Below are positions 26,480 through 35,645 of a stretch of DNA of 64,000 nucleotides, in pieces. A model generated the notes under the pieces. That model was not told where the DNA came from. It saw only the letters and a list, made by a program, of their open reading frames with translations, and made no database searches. This DNA comes from Microbacterium sp. RU1D (GTDB lineage Bacteria; Actinomycetota; Actinomycetes; Actinomycetales; Microbacteriaceae). How positions within the stretch are numbered: position 1 is the first letter of the stretch; each line of letters begins with the position of its first letter. Made by a program: the position numbers and the translations under genes. The DNA is taken from contig NZ_FTPQ01000001.1 in assembly GCF_900156435.1 (NCBI RefSeq), forward strand, positions 806,001 to 870,000, read 5' to 3'.

Positions 26480-28516
26480 GTGACATATCCCGGCGCCGCC
26501 CCCGAGTCGTACGCCGACGCGCCGCCCGAGTCGTACGACGTGCCCGACGACCCCTACGCCGGCGCGCAGTGGGACCCCGATCAGTTCGTGCCGCCCGAGG
26601 ACTTCGACGCGCCGCCCCCGCCGGTCGACCCCGCGTCGGCCTTCGCCCGGGCCGCAGCCGCCACCGGCACGGCTCGCGAGCTCCCCGCCGTGCGCGACTT
26701 CACCGGTCACGACCCGCGCGCGGTGCTGCATGAGGTCTACGGGTACGACGCGTTCCGCGGCGATCAGGCCGACATCGTCCAGCACGTCGTCGACGGCGGC
26801 GACGCGGTCGTGCTCATGCCCACCGGCGGCGGCAAGAGCGTCACCTACCAGGTGCCCGCTCTCGTCCGACCCGGAACGGGCCTGGTCGTCAGCCCGCTCA
26901 TCGCGCTCATGCACGATCAGGTCGAGGCGCTCATCGCCAACGGTGTGCGCGCCGGCTACCTGAACTCGACGCAGTCGCCCGCCGAGCGTCAGGCCGTCGA
27001 GCAGGCGTACCTCGCCGGCGAACTCGACCTCCTCTACGTCGCGCCCGAGCGTCTCAACGGTGCGCAGACCCTGGGTTTCCTGGCCCGCGGACGACTGAGC
27101 GTCATCGCGATCGACGAGGCGCACTGCGTGTCGCAGTGGGGGCACGACTTCCGGCCCGATTACCTCGCGCTCGGCGACCTGGCCGACCGCTTCCCCGGGG
27201 TTCCGCGTATGGCGCTCACCGCGACCGCCACGCCCGACACCGCGCGCGAGATCGTCGAACGCCTGCGCCTGCGCGACGCGCGCGGCTTCGTTGCGAGCTT
27301 CGACCGCCCTAACATCCAGTACCGCATCGATGCGAAGGTCGACCCGCGACGGCAGCTGGTGCAGTTCATCCGCTCGCAGCCCGAGGGCTCCGCCGGCATC
27401 GTGTACGCCCTCAGCCGCAAGACCGTCGAGCAGACGGCCGCCTACCTGGCGTCGCAGGGCCTCGACGCCCTGCCGTACCACGCGGGGCTCGACGCCTCGG
27501 TGCGCGCGGCGCACCAGTCGCGGTTCCTCCGCGACGACGGTGTCGTGATGGTCGCCACGATCGCGTTCGGCATGGGCATCGACAAGCCCGACGTGCGCTT
27601 CGTCGCCCACATCGACCTGCCCAAGTCCGTCGAGGGGTACTACCAGGAGACCGGCCGCGCGGGCCGCGACGGCGACCCGTCGGTGGTGTGGATGGCCTAT
27701 GGCCTGGGTGACGTCGTGCAGCAGCGCCGCATGATCGATCAGTCGCCCGGCGACCGCTCCTACAAGATGCGCCTCGGCCAGCATCTCGACGCCATGCTCG
27801 CGTTGTGCGAGACGGTCGGATGCCGTCGGCAGAACCTCCTCGACTACTTCGGCCAGCGCTCCGAACCCTGTGGCAACTGCGACACGTGCCTCACCCCGCC
27901 CGACACCTGGGACGGCCTCGTCGCCGCTCAGAAGCTCCTCTCGACGATCGTGCGGCTGCAGCGCGAGCGCGGCCAGGCGTTCGGCGCCGGGCACCTCATC
28001 GACATCCTGCGCGGGGCCAAGACCGAGCGCATCGCGCAGCAGGGGCACGACCGCCTGAGCACCTACGGTCTGGGCGCCGACCTGTCCGATCAGGACTGGC
28101 GCAGCGTCATCCGCCAGCTGCTCGCGCGCGGCATCATCGTGGCCCAGGGTGATTACGGCACGCTCGCGCTGAGCGAGGCGTCGGCCGGGGTGCTGCGCGG
28201 CGAGACGCCCGTCCCGCTGCGTCGCGACGCCCTGGGCCGCACGGGTGGCGGCGGGGGGAGTCGTCAGCGCAAGAGCAGCGCCGACGACGTCGCCCCCGAC
28301 GACCGCGACCTCTTCGAGGCGCTGCGCGCGTGGCGGGCCGAGAAGGCGCGCGAGCAGGGCGTCCCGGCCTACATCGTGTTCGGCGACGCGACGCTGCGCG
28401 CGATCGCCGCCGCGCGGCCCGCGGCGATCGGCGATCTCGACGGCATCACCGGCATCGGCGCCAAGAAGCGCGAGGCGTACGGCGACGGCATCCTGACGGT
28501 GGTCGCGGCGAACTGA
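26480..28516 (+). CDS. recQ: ATP-dependent DNA helicase RecQ
   Basis: A 678-residue protein with an acidic Pro/Tyr-rich N-terminal extension of about 75 residues, then the RecQ core: TGGGKS (Walker A), IAIDEAHCVSQWGHDFRP (DEAH plus aromatic loop), ALTATAT, and QETGRAGRDG (motif VI). A zinc-binding Cys cluster (CRRQNLLDYFG...CGNCDTC) and winged-helix region follow, with an HRDC domain at the C-terminus. It unwinds DNA 3' to 5' in recombination repair. The GTG start at 26480 follows GGAGGGG. Confidence 0.95.
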   Translation: MTYPGAAPESYADAPPESYDVPDDPYAGAQWDPDQFVPPEDFDAPPPPVDPASAFARAAAATGTARELPAVRDFTGHDPRAVLHEVYGYDAFRGDQADIVQHVVDGGDAVVLMPTGGGKSVTYQVPALVRPGTGLVVSPLIALMHDQVEALIANGVRAGYLNSTQSPAERQAVEQAYLAGELDLLYVAPERLNGAQTLGFLARGRLSVIAIDEAHCVSQWGHDFRPDYLALGDLADRFPGVPRMALTATATPDTAREIVERLRLRDARGFVASFDRPNIQYRIDAKVDPRRQLVQFIRSQPEGSAGIVYALSRKTVEQTAAYLASQGLDALPYHAGLDASVRAAHQSRFLRDDGVVMVATIAFGMGIDKPDVRFVAHIDLPKSVEGYYQETGRAGRDGDPSVVWMAYGLGDVVQQRRMIDQSPGDRSYKMRLGQHLDAMLALCETVGCRRQNLLDYFGQRSEPCGNCDTCLTPPDTWDGLVAAQKLLSTIVRLQRERGQAFGAGHLIDILRGAKTERIAQQGHDRLSTYGLGADLSDQDWRSVIRQLLARGIIVAQGDYGTLALSEASAGVLRGETPVPLRRDALGRTGGGGGSRQRKSSADDVAPDDRDLFEALRAWRAEKAREQGVPAYIVFGDATLRAIAAARPAAIGDLDGITGIGAKKREAYGDGILTVVAAN

Positions 28517-28523
28517 CGCACCC

Positions 28524-28802
28524 CGTCGGCGGACGGTGCTCGACCCTGCTTCCGTGGCTCCGTCCGGGGTGCCGTCGCCCGCGCCCAGCCCCGGTCGGCC
28601 GGCGGCGCTCGACCGCGCTTCCGTGGCTCCGTCCGCAGTGATGTCGCGCGCGCTGAGCCCCCGGTCGGCCGGCGCCGCCCGACCGCGCTTCCGTGGCTTC
28701 AGCCGCAGTGATGTCGCGCGCGCTGAGCCCGCGGTCGGCCGGCGGCGCCCGACCGCGCTTCCGTGGCTCCCTCCGCGGTGATCTCGCCCGCGCTCAGCCC
28801 GC
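28524..28802. repeat. Four tandem copies of a 70-bp GC-rich repeat
   Basis: Units at about 28524-28592, 28593-28662, 28663-28732 and 28733-28802 share GGTCGGCCGGCG, a CGACCGCGCTTCCGTGGCT block and a TCGC(G/C)CGCGCT(G/C)AGCCC end. Units 2-4 are exactly 70 bp; the first is more diverged. Each unit has an inverted repeat GGTCGG/CCGACC (5-6 bp stem). The block lies in the recQ to acyl-CoA oxidase gap and has no credible gene. Confidence 0.85.
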
Positions 28803-28856
28803 TCCCGGGAATGTTGACCGTCCACAACGACCTGACGTCGCGTGTCGCGGGCGCAT

Positions 28857-28878
28857 TGTGAACATCACACAGGATGTT
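28857..28878. promoter_or_regulatory. Candidate operator: overlapping inverted repeats
   Basis: TGTGA-ACA-TCACA (28857-28869) overlaps AACATC-N6-GATGTT (28861-28878). Both are perfect dyads, and the second touches the -35 box of the downstream promoter, as expected for a repressor site. No adjacent regulator gene identifies the binder. Confidence 0.45.
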
Positions 28879-28906
28879 TGAGCGGTCGTTGTGGGACACC
28901 TACCGT
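28878..28906 (+). promoter_or_regulatory. Promoter of acyl-CoA oxidase gene
   Basis: TTGAGC (28878-28883) and TACCGT (28901-28906) with a 17-bp spacer, about 30 bases before the GAAAGG ribosome-binding site of the acyl-CoA oxidase gene. Confidence 0.65.
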
Positions 28907-28942
28907 GGAGTCATCCCTTTGCAACGTCGAAAGGTGCCGACA

Positions 28943-31045
28943 ATGACCGACGCCGCCGTCCGTCCCACCACGCCCGCCAGAAGCACGCGCACGCCCGTGG
29001 GCGGCGCGCCTACCGCCGCGCACACCGCGGCCGAGGCCGCCGAAGCCCGCATCGACACCGGGCGGGTCACCGACCTGCTTCTCGGCACGTGGGCCGACAC
29101 CCGCCGCGAGGCGCGCGAGATGATCAAGGACCCCGCGCTGTGGCGCGACGACAGCCTGGGCATGGATGCCCACCGTGAGCGCACGCTGAGCCAACTGCAC
29201 CTGCTCGTGCAGAACAAGGCCGTGCACCGCGCCTTCCCGAAGCGCCTCGGGGGTGAGGAGAACAACGGCGCGAACATCGCCGGATTCGAGGAGCTCGTCG
29301 CCGCCGACCCCAGCCTGCAGATCAAGTCGGGGGTGCAGTGGGGCCTGTTCGGTTCGGCCGTGCTGCAGCTGGGCACCCGCGAGCACCACGACAAGTGGCT
29401 CCCGGGCATCATGAGCCTCGAGATCCCCGGTGCCTTCGCCATGACCGAGACCGGGCACGGCTCGGACGTCGCGGCCATCGGCACCACCGCGACCTACGAC
29501 CCCGACACCGAGGAATTCGTCATCCACACGCCGTTCCGCGGTGCCTGGAAGGACTACCTCGGCAACGCCGCTCTGCACGGCAAGGCGGCCACGGTGTTCG
29601 CCCAGCTCATCACCAAGGGCGTCAACCACGGCGTGCACTGCTTCTACGTGCCGCTGCGCGACGAGGAGGGGAACTTCCTCCCCGGCATCGGCGGCGAGGA
29701 CGACGGCCTCAAGGGCGGTCTGAACGGCATCGACAACGGACGCCTGCACTTCGACCAGGTGCGCGTGCCCCGCACGAACCTCCTCAACCGCTACGGCGAC
29801 GTCGCGGTCGACGGCACTTACTCGAGTGAGATCGCGAGCCCCGGTCGCCGTTTCTTCACGATGCTCGGCACGCTCGTGCAGGGTCGTGTGTCGCTCGACG
29901 GCGCGGCATCGTGGGCGTCGGCCATCGGTCTCACGATCGCGATCACCTACGGCAACCAGCGTCGCCAGTTCGACTCCGGCAGCGGCACCCCCGAGGTGAC
30001 CCTGCTCGACTACGGCAAGCACCAGCGTCGTCTCCTGCCGCGCCTCGCCACCACCTACGCGCAGATCTTCGCGCACGACGAGTTCCTGCAGAAGTTCGAC
30101 GGCGTCTTCAGCGGCACGGCCGACACCGACGCCGACCGCGAAGACCTCGAGACGCTCGCTGCGGCCCTGAAGCCGCTGTCGACCTGGCACGCGCTCGACA
30201 CCCTGCAGGAGTCCCGCGAGGCCTGCGGCGGCCAGGGCTTCCTGTTCGAGAACCGTCTCGTCGGCCTGCGCGCCGACCTCGACATCTACGTCACCTTCGA
30301 GGGCGACAACAACATCCTCCTGCAGCTCGTCGGCAAGCGCCTGCTCGCCGACTACGCCCGTCAGTTCAAGGGCAAGGATGCCAAGCAGCTCGCCGCCTTC
30401 GCCGTCGGCCAGACGGCCGGGAAGCTGTTCCACGGCGCCGGCATGCGTCAGCTCGGGCAGGCCGTCAGCGACTTCGGCTCGACCGCCCGCTCGGTCGAGA
30501 AGGGCCTACGCGCCGAGCAGCAGCACGAGCTGCTGACCGGCCGCGTGCAGCAGATGGTCGCCGACATCGCGGGCCGTCTGCGCCCGGCATCCAAGCTCTC
30601 GCGCGAAGACGCGGCGGCGCTGTTCAATGAGAACCAGGCCGAGCTCATCGAGGCGGCGCGCGCCCACGGCGAGCTGCTGCAATGGGAGGCGTTCACCGAC
30701 GCGATCAACCGCGTCGATGACCGCGGCACCCGGAAGGTGCTCACCTGGCTGCGCGACCTGTTCGGTTTGCAGCTGATCGAGAAGCACCTCGCGTGGTACC
30801 TCATCCACGGCCGGCTGTCGACGCAGCGCGCGGCGGCGGTGTCGAGCTACATCGACCGTCTGTGCGCGCGGCTCCGTCCGCACGCGCAGGACCTCGTCGA
30901 CGCGTTCGGCTACGGACCCGAGCACATCCGCGCCTCCATCGCGTCGGGTGTCGAGGACGACCGGCAGAACGAGGCCGCGTCGTACTACGCCGCCCTGAAG
31001 GCCTCCGGTGACGCCCCGGTTCCGGAGAAGAAGCCGACGCGCTGA
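28943..31045 (+). CDS. Acyl-CoA oxidase/dehydrogenase family protein (ACOX-like)
   Basis: A 700-residue flavoprotein, much longer than the usual 380-400 residue acyl-CoA dehydrogenases and matching the peroxisomal acyl-CoA oxidase size. It has the FAMTETGHGSDV flavin/substrate motif (near residue 175) and an oxidase-like C-terminal half with EACGGQGFLFENRL and VTFEGDNNILLQ. It should catalyse the first, alpha-beta oxidation step of fatty acyl-CoA. ATG at 28943 is used for its GAAAGG site; an in-frame ATG at 28874 precedes the promoter. It is monocistronic. Confidence 0.9.
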   Translation: MTDAAVRPTTPARSTRTPVGGAPTAAHTAAEAAEARIDTGRVTDLLLGTWADTRREAREMIKDPALWRDDSLGMDAHRERTLSQLHLLVQNKAVHRAFPKRLGGEENNGANIAGFEELVAADPSLQIKSGVQWGLFGSAVLQLGTREHHDKWLPGIMSLEIPGAFAMTETGHGSDVAAIGTTATYDPDTEEFVIHTPFRGAWKDYLGNAALHGKAATVFAQLITKGVNHGVHCFYVPLRDEEGNFLPGIGGEDDGLKGGLNGIDNGRLHFDQVRVPRTNLLNRYGDVAVDGTYSSEIASPGRRFFTMLGTLVQGRVSLDGAASWASAIGLTIAITYGNQRRQFDSGSGTPEVTLLDYGKHQRRLLPRLATTYAQIFAHDEFLQKFDGVFSGTADTDADREDLETLAAALKPLSTWHALDTLQESREACGGQGFLFENRLVGLRADLDIYVTFEGDNNILLQLVGKRLLADYARQFKGKDAKQLAAFAVGQTAGKLFHGAGMRQLGQAVSDFGSTARSVEKGLRAEQQHELLTGRVQQMVADIAGRLRPASKLSREDAAALFNENQAELIEAARAHGELLQWEAFTDAINRVDDRGTRKVLTWLRDLFGLQLIEKHLAWYLIHGRLSTQRAAAVSSYIDRLCARLRPHAQDLVDAFGYGPEHIRASIASGVEDDRQNEAASYYAALKASGDAPVPEKKPTR

Positions 31046-31061
31046 CGAACCCCCGCACCCG

Positions 31062-31100
31062 AGAACCCGCCCCGCGTCGACAGGACGCGGGGCGGGTTCT
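31062..31100. terminator. Bidirectional terminator
   Basis: AGAACCCGCCCCGCGTC pairs perfectly with GACGCGGGGCGGGTTCT (17 bp, five-base loop) between the convergent acyl-CoA oxidase and glycosidase genes. Confidence 0.85.
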
Positions 31101-31114
31101 GGCTTCTGCGACGG

Positions 31115-34012
31115 TCAGCGCAGGGTGAACGTCACCGTGGTGGTGTTGCCGGCGGCATCCTGGGCGACGAGGGTGTTCTCGCCCGAGACCGCCCCGAACA
31201 CACCCGGCCTGACGAAGTTCACGTCGGACCACACGTCGTCGGTGAGGTCCTTCACGGCGCCGTTGATGGTGACGCGGTCGACCTTGCCGGCGTCATAGAG
31301 CTTGAAGCTCACCTTCTCGTAGACGCCGTCGGCGCCCCGGGTGAACTCCGCGCCCTGTTTGATCGTCACGGTGGGCGCCGTGGTGTCGGCGGGCGTGGCA
31401 TCGGCGGCGACGACGCGCACGTCGTCGACGAAGCCGGTGTTGTCGCCCTCCGTGGTGGTGGCGACGAACGAGATGCTGTGCTCGCCCTGCGTCACCGTGA
31501 ACGGGGCGGTCTCGTAGGACTGGTAATCCCCGCCGACCGGCACGTAGTGGCCGAGCTTCTGCCCGTCGACCTCGACGTCGAATTCCTGCTGGCCGCCGAA
31601 GCCGACACGGTTCGCCGCGGCGAAGGTGATCGCGTAGGTGCCGGCGGGGAACACCACGGTCTGGTCGATGCGGCTGGCGAGCCCCGAGTCGCTCTTGAGG
31701 TACGCCGTTCGCTCCCCCTGCGGGGCGGGCGAGGCGGGGACGAACACGCTGTCGTTGTGCTGGATGCCGGCGCGGGCACTGAAGGTCCACCCGTTCACCA
31801 TCGGCCCGTTCGCGGTGCCGCCGGTGGCGGGGCGCTCGAACCCAGCGTTGAGGATGCTCACCAGCGGCGGCTCCTCCGACACGTCGGGGTTGACGAAGCA
31901 GCGGTTGTCGCCGCCCGGGTTGGGGTCGGAAGCGAACGAGGCGACCGCGCAGTCCACGCCATCGGTGAACGTGCCGAAGACGAACAGCCCGTCCGAGCCG
32001 AAAGCCACGTTGGCCTCCCCATCGAAGGCGCACGCGCCGCCGTCCGCGTACTGGCAGAAGGTGTACCCGTCGGGGGCGTTCTGCACGTCGCTGACCTTGT
32101 ACAGGCGCGACGTCACGCCGGAGGGCTCGGCACCGGGAGCGATCGCGACCGCCCGCAGGTACGTCGTCTTGAGCGGCTCGAGGAAGATCTGCCCGGTGTA
32201 GGGCGTCGAGGATGCCGTGGGCTCGGTCGTGTCGGTGGTGTAGAAGATCTGCGCGTCGGGGGTGGCGCTCGAGATCGTCACGGCCTCGATCGAGTCGTAG
32301 ACGCCGCGTTCGAGGCTGAACACCGGGGCGTCGGTGACGCCGGCCGTGGGGGCCGGGGTGACCTCGACCTGCGCGACGCCGTACTCCCCGTCGGGAAGCG
32401 TGGCCCGCACCGCGACGGTGCGCTCGGTGGTCACGGACGGGGCCGTGAACAGACCGTTCGCGTCGATGGTGCCGTTGTCTTCTCCGACCACCGACCAGGT
32501 CGGCGTGCCGGTGCCGTCGATGACGGCCGCGCCGAGCTGCACCTGTGCACCGCCGGCGACCGAGGTGCGCACGGGCGTCATCTCGACCTGCGTGGCCGCG
32601 GGGGCCGTCGTGTAGATGGCGTAGGTGTGCTCGTCGCCGACCTCGGTGTCGGTGAACGCGTCGGCATCCGGGGTCAGGGTTCCGCTCGAGGCGGGGAGAA
32701 GGGCGTTCTCGCCCGGCTGCGCGATCGAATCCGTGTACGCGATGCGGGTGAAGTCGGCGGTGGCGTCGCCGCCCTCGAACTGCACGCGCACGTCCTTCGA
32801 CGAACCCGACTGGGTCTCGACGAGCACCGTCAGCTCTCCGTCGGGCGCCCGGAACGCGGTCGCGCGCACATCGGCATCCGACACCTCCGTGCCGAGCACC
32901 GTGCTGTGCGTGGGCACGTACCGCATGAGCGGGCCCGCCTCGGAGAACGCGGCGGTGGGCTCGAGGCCCAGGATGAGCGAGTCCCACAGGTTGTAGGAGC
33001 CGTTCGTGTCACCCGCCGGGTCGCCCGTCATGACGCCGTTGAGCTGCCAGATGAGGTTGGAGTGCACACCGTCGTTGGCGCTGCGGATGATGTAGTTCGC
33101 GTAACCGGTCTCCCAGACGCTGGTGCCCGGGTTGGTCCAGCCCATCTCCGACAGGTTCAGCGGGGCGTCGCCGATGACGGCGCGGCGCTGGGCGATGGCA
33201 TCCCCCATCGCGTCGTACGACTCGCCGTACAGGTGGAACGAGTACTGGTCGAAGACGTCGCCGGCGTTCTCGGCCATGTACTGGGTCCAAGCCACGGCGT
33301 TGACCTCTTCGGGGCCCCAGATCTGCACGTCATCGCGCAGGCCGTCAGCGGTGAGGCGGTCGCTCACGGCGCGCGCCATCTCGGCGTAGTAGGCCTTCTC
33401 ATCTCCCGGTGCCCAGAAGTCCCAGCTGCCGTTGGGCTCGTTGTAAAAGGTGAGGTGATCGACGTTGTCGTAGCCGCGGTCGAAGAGGTTCTGCAGCAGC
33501 GCCGACGCCGAGGCGCCGTATGCGGGGAGGTCGGCGGGGGCGGAGATGTAGGGGTCGGGAGCGCCGGGGATCGTGAACCAGTCGTGGACGCGCGCGCCGA
33601 CCTTCCACCCGAAGTTCAGCTCGATCTCGGTGCCCGCGTCTTCGAACGCGTCGAGGTAGCGGTAGAACGCCTTCATCTCGGGGCTCTCGAAGTCGTACTG
33701 CCCCTTCTCGAGCTCCATCCAGTCGATCTGGAACCAGATGCGGGCGACCTTCGGCTGGAGCGTGTGGATGCGCTCGACGTCGACCTCCCAGTCGGCGTCG
33801 TCGTAGCCGTACTTCGTCGTGCCCTCGAGCAGGCTCCACGGGATGACGTTGACGCCGACGCCGAGGTAGTCCTCCTGCACGGTCTGGTCGAGGTGGACGG
33901 TGACGGTGCGCTGTTCGTCGGCCGCGGACGCCGCGGTCGCGGGGACGAGCAGGACAGCGGCGACGACGCTCGTCATCGCGGTCAGGGCGAGGGCTGTTCG
34001 CCGTCGACTCAT
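31115..34012 (-). CDS. Secreted multidomain glycoside hydrolase, clan GH-A (GH39-like)
   Basis: A 965-residue protein with a signal peptide (about 1-31, AASAA cleavage region). Residues 40-400 look like a GH-A TIM barrel: acid/base Glu in FYNEPNGSW (near 188) and nucleophile Glu in LNLSEMGWTN (near 285). A bacterial Ig-like region, a chitobiase C-terminal-type domain (IFYTTDTTEPT, near 575), a DUF642/CBM-like lectin region (NAGFERP, near 720) and a C-terminal Ig-like domain follow. It probably attacks a polysaccharide outside the cell. TAGGAGA gives the ribosome-binding site. Two operator palindromes lie upstream. The GH family assignment is tentative. Confidence 0.8.
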   Translation of the reverse strand: MSRRRTALALTAMTSVVAAVLLVPATAASAADEQRTVTVHLDQTVQEDYLGVGVNVIPWSLLEGTTKYGYDDADWEVDVERIHTLQPKVARIWFQIDWMELEKGQYDFESPEMKAFYRYLDAFEDAGTEIELNFGWKVGARVHDWFTIPGAPDPYISAPADLPAYGASASALLQNLFDRGYDNVDHLTFYNEPNGSWDFWAPGDEKAYYAEMARAVSDRLTADGLRDDVQIWGPEEVNAVAWTQYMAENAGDVFDQYSFHLYGESYDAMGDAIAQRRAVIGDAPLNLSEMGWTNPGTSVWETGYANYIIRSANDGVHSNLIWQLNGVMTGDPAGDTNGSYNLWDSLILGLEPTAAFSEAGPLMRYVPTHSTVLGTEVSDADVRATAFRAPDGELTVLVETQSGSSKDVRVQFEGGDATADFTRIAYTDSIAQPGENALLPASSGTLTPDADAFTDTEVGDEHTYAIYTTAPAATQVEMTPVRTSVAGGAQVQLGAAVIDGTGTPTWSVVGEDNGTIDANGLFTAPSVTTERTVAVRATLPDGEYGVAQVEVTPAPTAGVTDAPVFSLERGVYDSIEAVTISSATPDAQIFYTTDTTEPTASSTPYTGQIFLEPLKTTYLRAVAIAPGAEPSGVTSRLYKVSDVQNAPDGYTFCQYADGGACAFDGEANVAFGSDGLFVFGTFTDGVDCAVASFASDPNPGGDNRCFVNPDVSEEPPLVSILNAGFERPATGGTANGPMVNGWTFSARAGIQHNDSVFVPASPAPQGERTAYLKSDSGLASRIDQTVVFPAGTYAITFAAANRVGFGGQQEFDVEVDGQKLGHYVPVGGDYQSYETAPFTVTQGEHSISFVATTTEGDNTGFVDDVRVVAADATPADTTAPTVTIKQGAEFTRGADGVYEKVSFKLYDAGKVDRVTINGAVKDLTDDVWSDVNFVRPGVFGAVSGENTLVAQDAAGNTTTVTFTLR

Positions 34013-34060
34013 GGGATCTCCTATCGCCGGTGATGGGGGAGGGCGCGGAGAACGAAGAAT

Positions 34061-34073
34061 GTAGTCTCACTAC
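34061..34073. promoter_or_regulatory. Operator palindrome A (GTAGTCTCACTAC)
   Basis: Perfect dyad GTAGT-CTC-ACTAC, 49 bases upstream of the secreted glycosidase start. Member of the nine-site set; 105 bp from site B. Confidence 0.8.
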
Positions 34074-34165
34074 GCCGGGGGTGACGATACCGAGGCTAGG
34101 CTGACCCTTCAGGCGGCGCAAGAGCCGTTTTTAGGCGGGCGGCGCGGTCGGCGCGCGTGCGAGTA

Positions 34166-34178
34166 GTAGTCCGACTAC
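34166..34178. promoter_or_regulatory. Operator palindrome B (GTAGTCCGACTAC)
   Basis: Perfect dyad GTAGT-CCG-ACTAC, 105 bp (ten helical turns) from site A and about 154 bases upstream of the glycosidase start. Confidence 0.8.
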
Positions 34179-34243
34179 ATGAACATCGACGCGACGCTCG
34201 CCCGGAACCCCCCGAGGGTGAAGATGCGCGCGACCACGCCCGC

Positions 34244-34268
34244 GCCCCGCCGCGTCGTCACGCGGGGC
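34244..34268 (-). terminator. Candidate terminator of the eda operon
   Basis: GCCCCGC pairs with GCGGGGC around an eleven-base loop, about 20 bases after the aldolase stop on the minus strand. Shorter and less sure than the other hairpins. Confidence 0.45.
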
Positions 34269-34290
34269 ACGGGCTTGCGTGAGGAGAGTC

Positions 34291-34923
34291 TCAGGCCGTC
34301 ATGACCCCGACCGCCGCCGTCGCCTCCGCCGACAGGGCGCGCACGGTCTCGGCATCCCCTGCGGCGAGGGCCGAGGCCGGAACCATCCACGACCCGCTCA
34401 CCGCGAAGACGGACGGCAGGGCGAGGTACTCGGCCGCGTTCGTCGCCGAAACGCCGCCGGAGGGCAGGAAGCGCACCCCGGGGAAGGGACCCGCGAAGGC
34501 CTTCAGCGCCGCGGTGCCGCCGACGGCCGCGGCCGGGAAGACCTTCAGGTGGTCGAGGCCGGCGGCGATCGCGCGCTGGATCTCGGTGGCCGTGGCGATG
34601 CCGGGCACCAGCGGGACGCCGCGCTGGGCGGCGCGTTGCGCCACGGCGTCGTCGAACCCGGGGGAGACGAGGTAGGTTGCCCCCGCGTCGACCGCCGCGT
34701 CGACCTGTGCGGCGGTGAGCACGGTCCCGGCGCCGACCGCGAAGTCGGACCGGCCGGCGACCGCGCGGATCGCGTCGAGGGCCGCGGGGGTGCGCAGGGT
34801 GATCTCGGCGCACGGGATGCCGCCGGCGGTCAGCGCGTCGGCGAGATCGGGGGCGAAGGAGGCGTCGTCGAGCACGACGACGGGGACGATGCGACTGCCG
34901 TTCAACACGGTGGAGGCCCTCAC
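34291..34923 (-). CDS. eda: KHG/KDPG aldolase family protein (Eda-like)
   Basis: A 210-residue class I aldolase with the family residues: Glu in CAEITLRT (near 41), GAGTVLT, the Schiff-base Lys in HLKVFPA (near 126) and FLPSGGVS. It cleaves a 2-keto-3-deoxy-6-phospho-sugar acid into pyruvate and a phosphoaldehyde. GTG start overlaps the upstream SDR stop. It ends a six-gene operon with a sugar kinase and a dehydrogenase, fitting an Entner-Doudoroff-like route; the precise substrate is open. Confidence 0.9.
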   Translation of the reverse strand: MRASTVLNGSRIVPVVVLDDASFAPDLADALTAGGIPCAEITLRTPAALDAIRAVAGRSDFAVGAGTVLTAAQVDAAVDAGATYLVSPGFDDAVAQRAAQRGVPLVPGIATATEIQRAIAAGLDHLKVFPAAAVGGTAALKAFAGPFPGVRFLPSGGVSATNAAEYLALPSVFAVSGSWMVPASALAAGDAETVRALSAEATAAVGVMTA

Positions 34924-35645
34924 GCGTCCTGCGAGGTGGGCGCCACGACGATCTCGCGGAAGCTCACGTGCTGCGGCAGCCGGTAGGCGGTGAGGATGGC
35001 GGAGGCGATGTCGTCGGGGACGAGTCCGCCGCCGATGCTCCTCTTGTAGTCGTTGTAGCCGTCCAGTACGTCACCGGCACCGGTGTTGCCGAGCAGGCCG
35101 GTGTCGACCATGCCGGGCGCCACGAGCAGCACGCGCACGCCGTGGGCGGCGTTCTCGCGTCGCAGGCCCTCGGTCATCGCGTGCACGGCGTACTTCGTGC
35201 CGTTGTAGACGACGTGGTTGTCGTAGAGCTGCTTGCCGGCGATCGAGCCGATGTTCACGATCGTGCCGCGCCCACGCTGTCGCATGCCCGGCAGGACGAT
35301 CTGGCTGTTCTTGATCAGGGCGACGCAGTTGACGTCGAACTGCTCCTGCACGAGGGCGGGGTCCTGCTCGGCGACCGACGACAGCGCCATGAGCCCCGCG
35401 TTGTTCACGAGGAGGTCGACGGGGCCGAAGCGCTCCTCGGCGCGAGCGATCGCGGCGGAGACCGCGGCGGTGTCGGTCACGTCCGCCGCGGCGAGCTCGG
35501 CATCCGGAAGGTCGAGCGCCTCCATGGGGGCGAGACGCCGCGCGATGAGCAGCAGCGGGTGGCCCGCGGCCGAGAAGGCGCGCGCGGTGGCGGCGCCGAT
35601 GCCGGAGCTGGCGCCGGTGATGACGACGAGGGGCAGGGAGGTCAC
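34920..35645 (-). CDS. Short-chain dehydrogenase/reductase
   Basis: A 241-residue classical SDR: cofactor motif TGASSGIG near residue 10, NNAG near 80, and catalytic YNGTK (Tyr-x3-Lys) near 147. The ADVTD segment, lacking extra basic residues, gives no firm NAD or NADP call. It likely oxidises or reduces a sugar intermediate for the adjacent kinase or aldolase. GTGA overlaps join it to both neighbours. Confidence 0.88.
   Translation of the reverse strand: MTSLPLVVITGASSGIGAATARAFSAAGHPLLLIARRLAPMEALDLPDAELAAADVTDTAAVSAAIARAEERFGPVDLLVNNAGLMALSSVAEQDPALVQEQFDVNCVALIKNSQIVLPGMRQRGRGTIVNIGSIAGKQLYDNHVVYNGTKYAVHAMTEGLRRENAAHGVRVLLVAPGMVDTGLLGNTGAGDVLDGYNDYKRSIGGGLVPDDIASAILTAYRLPQHVSFREIVVAPTSQDA

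Noticed and set aside
26460..26480. SOS box upstream of recQ, and upstream of tag or the UvrA-like gene
   Set aside because: I looked for TCGAAC-N4-GTTCGA-like dyads at these repair genes and found none.
28524..28802. CRISPR array
   Set aside because: The 70-bp units are contiguous with no unique spacers, are GC-rich and imperfect, and no cas genes are nearby.
22097..28825. A 2,242-codon minus-strand open frame opposite eccC and recQ
   Set aside because: It is the antisense shadow of two strongly conserved genes in very GC-rich DNA; its product is low-complexity Arg/Gly/Val with no domain, and it reads through a terminator and the 70-bp repeats.
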